From an uncultured Paracoccaceae bacterium (GTDB lineage Bacteria > Pseudomonadota > Alphaproteobacteria > Rhodobacterales > Rhodobacteraceae), in contig CANNFE010000001.1 of the NCBI GenBank assembly GCA_947503775.1, positions 310,001-374,000 on the forward strand: a DNA stretch of 64,000 bases, given 5' to 3'. Positions 60,150 to 64,000 of the stretch are shown in pieces. The position numbers and the translations under genes were made by a program. Every line of letters starts with the position of its first letter. Position 1 is the first letter of the stretch. The notes beneath the pieces were generated by a model that saw nothing but the letters and a program-made list of their open reading frames with translations, ran no database searches and was not told the DNA's origin.

Positions 60150-60611
60150 TCAGCCGCAGGGCAATGCAGCGATGTCCTGATCGAATGCCGGATGTCCTAA
60201 CACGTCGCCTTCCTCGATCCCCAGCCGTTCCGCGACACCGCCGTTGATCTCAAGAACGGCAATCGTGCCGTCCGGTCCCGGAATGGGCGTCACATCACCG
60301 GGCACCGCCTCGGGATGCACCAGCGTGATCCGGCCCGTTTCGTCCACGAACAGCATATCGAGCGGGATAAACGTATTCTTCATCCAGAACGACGGCTGCC
60401 GGGCGCTCGGGTAGACAAAGAGCATCCCCGCAAAAAGATCCATCTGCTCGCGAAACATTAGCCCGCGCGCCTGCTCTTGCGGTGTTTGCGCCAGTTCGAT
60501 CGCGAAATCGAACTGTCCGAAATCGCCCTTGACCGTCACAGTGTCCGGATCGCAGGCAAAGACCGCACCCGGCATGGTTGCAACCACCAGAGCCGTCAGA
60601 ACCGCTCTCAC
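60150..60611 (-). CDS. DUF192 secreted protein
   Basis: 153 residues; signal peptide (LTALVVATMPGAVFAC) with a cysteine near its end, so it might be a lipoprotein. DUF192 core: ELAQTPQEQARGLMFREQM, PSFWMKNTFIPLDMLFVD, EINGGVAERLGIEEGD, all typical. Function unknown in the family. GTG 60611 sits directly at the end of the double cold-shock gene (stop 60613-60615), so the two are probably cotranscribed. The frame extends upstream but overlaps that gene. Confidence 0.85.
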   Translation of the reverse strand: MRAVLTALVVATMPGAVFACDPDTVTVKGDFGQFDFAIELAQTPQEQARGLMFREQMDLFAGMLFVYPSARQPSFWMKNTFIPLDMLFVDETGRITLVHPEAVPGDVTPIPGPDGTIAVLEINGGVAERLGIEEGDVLGHPAFDQDIAALPCG

Positions 60612-60612
60612 C

Positions 60613-61137
60613 CTATTTGACCGCCATATCCCAGGGTAGAACCGCCGTCGCCATCCGGCCGCGCTTGCCGTCCACGACGCGCAATCCGACGGCCTCTCCC
60701 GGCTGCAGATCGGCCAAACCGGAGCGCCGAAGAACCTCGACATGCACGAAGACGTCCTCCGACAGACCAAAAACATTGGCAAAGCCAAAGCCCTTCCCCT
60801 TGTCGAACCACTTGACCCGCGCGGGCTCCACCGGGATCTGTTCCAGCGCTTCGGGATCGTAGATCTCGAAGTCGCTGAGCGGCAGATCGTCGGACGGTGC
60901 CGGCGGTTCGATCCAGCGGATCGTGGTCGCTTGCAGACCCCGCTCGGTCTCTTGCATTTCGATCTCAATCGCCGATCCGTCCGCGACCGAATTCTGCCCG
61001 AAATTCCGGAGTACATTTGCATGTAAAAGGATGTCCGGGCCGCCTGCCTCTGAGACGACGAACCCGAATCCCTTGCCAGGATCGAACCACTTCACATGGC
61101 CTCGAATACCGCTCGTCTGTGTTTGCTCGTCTTCCAT
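60613..61137 (-). CDS. Cold-shock protein with two CSD domains
   Basis: 174 residues with two cold-shock domains: CSD1 near residues 10-70 (GHVKWFDPGKGFGFVVSE, RNP1) and CSD2 near 105-170 (ARVKWFDKGKGFGFANVF), joined by a ~30-residue acidic linker. It binds single-stranded RNA or DNA. Double-domain forms are common in alphaproteobacteria. ATG 61137; a TTG at 61158 is also possible. An inverted repeat CAATAG / CTATTG lies in its leader (61156-61173). Confidence 0.92.
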   Translation of the reverse strand: MEDEQTQTSGIRGHVKWFDPGKGFGFVVSEAGGPDILLHANVLRNFGQNSVADGSAIEIEMQETERGLQATTIRWIEPPAPSDDLPLSDFEIYDPEALEQIPVEPARVKWFDKGKGFGFANVFGLSEDVFVHVEVLRRSGLADLQPGEAVGLRVVDGKRGRMATAVLPWDMAVK

Positions 61138-61237
61138 TCTCGATGTCCATTGCGACAATAGTCCAGTCTATTGCCGCTGCCTTGGTGCAGATCAAATTGA
61201 ATTTACTCGAATTACAAGGGTCTAAAGAGACATGTCG

Positions 61238-61252
61238 TTCACGTGACGTGAA
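61238..61252. promoter_or_regulatory. 15-bp palindrome between pdxH and the cold-shock gene
   Basis: TTCACGT-G-ACGTGAA, a perfect inverted repeat, three bases beyond the pdxH stop and 101 bp ahead of the cold-shock ATG. Candidate operator; owner unknown. Confidence 0.4.
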
Positions 61253-61255
61253 AAT

Positions 61256-61900
61256 TCAGGGGTATAATCGACCTACTGTCCACGGATCGGCTGTTGTCTG
61301 CCGGGCCCAGCGGAACCGATCATGCAATCTGTCGGCCCCGTCGGCCCAGAATTCGATTTCGACAGGTGTGACCCGAAAGCCACCCCAGAACGGCGGACGA
61401 TCCGGATCGGACCCCAACCGCGCTGCGATCTCGTCCCGCTCTTTGAGCAAAGCCTCACGCGAGACCAAGGGCTTCGATTGCTGAGACGTCCATGCCCCGA
61501 ACCGGCTTCCGGGCGCGCGGGACCGGTAATATGCATCGGCCTTCGCCCCGCTCTCTCGGGTCACAGCGCCGCGCACTCGGATTTGCCGCCGCAGCGATTT
61601 CCAATGCAAAACGAACGCCGCCTGCCCCGCCGCCTCGATCTCCTGGGCCTTTGCGCTTTCGTAATTGGTGTAGAACAAAAACGCACCGCCATTCTCGGTT
61701 GCCGGCTCGATCTCTTTGAGCAAAACGATCCGCACATTCGGAAGACCCGCGGGATCAACCGTTGCGAGAGCCATGGCATTTGCATCCTCCGCCTCGGATC
61801 GCTCCGCTTCGGCCAGCCAGCTTGCCGCCAGTGCAATAGGATCGGATCCCGCAAAGATCCCATCACGATCAGTGTGCCGTTCTTCATTCCCCATACGCAT
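61256..61900 (-). CDS. pdxH: Pyridoxamine 5'-phosphate oxidase
   Basis: FMN enzyme making pyridoxal 5'-phosphate. 214 residues; [63 protein letters not shown] and [17 protein letters not shown] are all family blocks. ATG 61900 or 61894 (two ATG two codons apart). Divergent from fabI, 94 bp between starts. Confidence 0.95.
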   Translation of the reverse strand: MRMGNEERHTDRDGIFAGSDPIALAASWLAEAERSEAEDANAMALATVDPAGLPNVRIVLLKEIEPATENGGAFLFYTNYESAKAQEIEAAGQAAFVLHWKSLRRQIRVRGAVTRESGAKADAYYRSRAPGSRFGAWTSQQSKPLVSREALLKERDEIAARLGSDPDRPPFWGGFRVTPVEIEFWADGADRLHDRFRWARQTTADPWTVGRLYP

Positions 61901-61994
61901 ATTCTACCACATTCCCGGGCGAACCCAACGCCAATCCAACTTGAAGCGCCTCATCCGATCGCCTAGACCGATCCGAAACGAAGGACGACGCACC

Positions 61995-62828
61995 ATGACG
62001 ACCGGATTGATGGATGGAAAACGCGGCCTCATCATGGGCCTTGCCAACGACAAATCCATCGCCTGGGGGATCGCGTCGGCCCTGGCTGAACAAGGCGCCG
62101 AACTGGCCTTCTCTTATCAGGGCGACGCGCTGAGAAAACGGGTCGAACCTTTGGCCGCCTCTGTCGGCTCCGATATCGTCTTGCCCTGCGATGTCGGGGA
62201 CGAGGCCTCTATGGACGCCCTCTTTGAGGCGCTCGAAAAGAAATGGGGTACGCTCGATTTCGTCGTTCATGCCATCGGCTTTTCCGACAAGAACGAGCTG
62301 CGCGGCCGCTATGTCGACACCTCGCGCGACAATTTCCGCATGTCGATGGACATCTCCGTCTACAGCTTCACCGCCATCGTCCAGCGCGCTGAAAAGCTGA
62401 TGACCGACGGAGGCTCCTGCCTGACGCTCACCTATTACGGTGCCGAAAAGGTAATGCCGCATTACAATGTCATGGGGGTCGCCAAGGCCGCGCTCGAGGC
62501 CTCCGTGCGCTATCTGGCCGAAGACCTTGGTAAAAAGGCGATCCGCGTGAATGCGATCTCGGCCGGGACCATCAAGACGCTCGCCGCATCCGGCATCGGC
62601 GATTTCCGCCTCATCATGAAGTGGAACGAGTACAACGCTCCCCTCCGCCGCACTGTCACCCAGAAAGAGGTCGGCAACTCTGCCCTCTACCTTCTTTCAG
62701 ACCTAGGATCGGCTGTCACCGGAGAAGTTCTTCACGTCGATGCCGGCTACCATGTCGTGGGCATGAAGGCCGTCGATGCGCCTGACGTCACCAAGAGCAC
62801 GGCAGGAGACGGAGGAGCGGCGGGGTGA
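61995..62828 (+). CDS. fabI: Enoyl-ACP reductase (NADH) FabI
   Basis: Last step of fatty acid elongation; target of triclosan. 277 residues, short-chain dehydrogenase fold: N-terminal RGLIMGLANDKSIAWGIA (NAD site), HAIGFSDKNELRG, and the Y-x6-K pair in YNVMGVAKAALEAS, followed by AISAGTIKTLAASGI. ATG 61995 is chosen because the fold starts there. The next gene's GTG overlaps the TGA (GTGA). Confidence 0.96.
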   Translation: MTTGLMDGKRGLIMGLANDKSIAWGIASALAEQGAELAFSYQGDALRKRVEPLAASVGSDIVLPCDVGDEASMDALFEALEKKWGTLDFVVHAIGFSDKNELRGRYVDTSRDNFRMSMDISVYSFTAIVQRAEKLMTDGGSCLTLTYYGAEKVMPHYNVMGVAKAALEASVRYLAEDLGKKAIRVNAISAGTIKTLAASGIGDFRLIMKWNEYNAPLRRTVTQKEVGNSALYLLSDLGSAVTGEVLHVDAGYHVVGMKAVDAPDVTKSTAGDGGAAG

Positions 62829-63361
62829 TCGCACGATCCATCTGCACCATCGCCCTCATCTCTTTCGCCTGCGACGGGATCGCTCAAACCGCCGAAAGCT
62901 GCCCGTGGGTGGATGATGCGGAGTTGGCAAACCATCTGTCGGAAACGGACTGGCACCTCCAGATCGAACGAGGAGCCCGGATTGAAGGCACGACGGCACG
63001 GCTCAATCTTCCCAGGCGTGAGGCATCTTTCGCAATAGGGGCCTTCCTGCGCGACGCCTCAATAGACGGTCTCGCAGCCGATCTGAGGCTCGTTGGACCG
63101 GCGGACGCGATCGAGTATGAAAGAGGCCTGAATACATTCGCGTTCCAGCTTGACGATGACACCCTGTGCCGAAACGAGGAGATCTCCGATATTCGGGCGA
63201 CGGCAACAACCATCGTGGATGACCGTCCAGGCGACATCATCCTGACCCTTCGGCCTGTCGATGAGACATCCATGAAAGGGTATCTGCGCCTCGAACACTG
63301 GAAGAGAAACGGAGCGCAAGTCGTCACGATCGAAACGATCTCTGCGACACGTGCGCCATGA
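62825..63361 (+). CDS. Secreted protein of unknown function
   Basis: 178 residues: short signal peptide (MIARSICTIALISFACDGIA), mature part mainly beta-type with two further cysteines (ESCPW, TLCRNEE). No family recognised. Coupled to fabI (GTGA overlap) and to the LysE gene (ATGA overlap), so part of the fabI transcript. Confidence 0.7.
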   Translation: MIARSICTIALISFACDGIAQTAESCPWVDDAELANHLSETDWHLQIERGARIEGTTARLNLPRREASFAIGAFLRDASIDGLAADLRLVGPADAIEYERGLNTFAFQLDDDTLCRNEEISDIRATATTIVDDRPGDIILTLRPVDETSMKGYLRLEHWKRNGAQVVTIETISATRAP

Positions 63362-63969
63362 CCCTCTCCGCCCTCCTCACCCTCGCTGGATTGCAGGCTC
63401 TCATCGCCATCAGCCCGGGCCCCGCCGGTGTCCTGACGATCAAAACCGCTGCCGCGGAAGGCGCGCGCTCTGGGCTGCTGCTGTCGCTTGGTCTGGCGCT
63501 TGCGATCCTCGTCTGGGCCTTCGGCGCCATGGCAGGCCTCTCCCTCCTGTTTGAGATCGCCCCCTATCTGCAAACGGCCTTCCGCCTGATCGGAGCAGCC
63601 TTCCTGATCTGGATCGGCATATCGCTCTGGCGCAAAGCCTCAGAGCCGATGCCCGAGATCTCGGCCGCTCGTCTGAAAAGCCCCATAGCTCTTCTCCGCC
63701 TCGGCCTCCTGACGAACCTCGCCAATCCCAAGGCCCTCGCCTATTTCGCCGCCGTCTTCACCGGGATCATGCCCGCTGATCCGACCGGTACCGATGCGGC
63801 CCTCATCCTCGCGATGATCTTCTCCATCGAATTCATCTGGTACGCGATCCTCACCCTCGTCTTCTCACGCCCCACCCCGCGCCGCGCCTATGCCCACGCC
63901 AAAGGCTGGCTCGACCGTGCTTTCGGCGGCATCGTCGCCCTACTCGGCGCCAAGATCGCCACCCCCTGA
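63358..63969 (+). CDS. LysE-family amino-acid exporter
   Basis: 203 residues, six membrane segments, with the family start LAGLQALIAISPGPAGVLTI (near residue 8) and TAAAEGARSGLLLSLGLALA, SPIALLRLGLLTNLANPKAL. Substrate unknown (amino acids or related). ATG 63358 overlaps the previous stop. Ribosome-site-like CGGAG then leads to a further ATG at 63981. Confidence 0.9.
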   Translation: MTLSALLTLAGLQALIAISPGPAGVLTIKTAAAEGARSGLLLSLGLALAILVWAFGAMAGLSLLFEIAPYLQTAFRLIGAAFLIWIGISLWRKASEPMPEISAARLKSPIALLRLGLLTNLANPKALAYFAAVFTGIMPADPTGTDAALILAMIFSIEFIWYAILTLVFSRPTPRRAYAHAKGWLDRAFGGIVALLGAKIATP

Positions 63970-63980
63970 CCGGAGCTGCC

Positions 63981-64000
63981 ATGACCGACCGTCTGCCTCA
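63981..64000 (+). CDS. Start of a further CDS (truncated by the window edge)
   Basis: ATG 63981 with GGAG upstream opens a frame reading MTDRLP. This resembles the N-terminus of xanthine-guanine phosphoribosyltransferase in some Rhodobacterales, from memory only. Too short to identify. Confidence 0.3.

Overview
This 64 kb window is chromosomal DNA of a GC-rich alphaproteobacterium, almost certainly a Rhodobacteraceae member (Roseobacter group). The evidence is the gene content: CtrA next to SciP (DUF1153), TrmFO together with MnmA and MiaA, B12-dependent ribonucleotide reductase as a single 1208-residue chain, LpxI rather than LpxH, a DUF853 HerA-like ATPase, IalB, and a GTTC-N7-GTTC type LexA site. 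No phage, insertion sequence, integron or CRISPR array was seen. Most of the window is core genome, with gaps that hold palindromic repeats.

Layout: 0-7 kb carries the end of gyrA, an outer-membrane protein, trmFO, a methyltransferase, gluQRS, hisI and an IscU-like protein. 7.2-14.4 kb holds a 40-residue membrane protein behind a LexA-type operator, then recG and ligA (one transcript), the cell-cycle pair sciP/ctrA, and mnmA. 14.4-15.6 kb is a secreted orphan. 15.8-28.8 kb is an envelope supercluster on the minus strand: pyrH, frr, uppS, cdsA, dxr, rseP, a 41-residue membrane protein, bamA, an OmpH/Skp-like chaperone, fabZ, lpxA, lpxI, lpxB. Many of its junctions overlap by 1-4 bases, so translation is probably coupled. 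The gaps on both sides of frr contain repeats.

28.9-37.3 kb carries miaA, a peptide-type ABC importer (Tat-exported binding protein, two permeases, fused double ATPase) and a DUF1206 membrane protein. 37.3-47.8 kb holds a lytic transglycosylase, ssb, aroB/aroK, a three-gene transcript (50-residue membrane protein, 506-residue secreted protein, xerD), a CNNM/CBS protein, gamma-glutamyltransferase and the HerA-like ATPase. 48-54 kb holds ialB, a second lipid A block (lpxD, acyl carrier protein, ketoacyl synthase), an L,D-transpeptidase diverging from an M15-type peptidase, and tRNA-Leu. 54.4-64 kb holds nrdJ, a lipoprotein, a capsule-type glycosyltransferase-like protein, tRNA-Pro, a DUF192 protein, a double cold-shock protein, pdxH, fabI, a secreted protein, a LysE exporter and the start of one more gene.

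The genes serve outer-membrane building (lipid A, BAM, isoprenoid and phospholipid precursors), tRNA modification, DNA replication and repair, and cell-cycle control. The most novel candidate is the 40-residue single-pass membrane protein behind a LexA-type site beside recG. In architecture it resembles SOS-induced division inhibitors such as Caulobacter SidA, but no sequence homology is claimed. Other points to check are an array of palindromes with compensated arms near 26.8-27.05 kb, an 11-G run inside ligA, an IscU-like protein lacking its third cysteine, and several short membrane proteins inside core operons. All calls come from reading the sequence; no database search was run.
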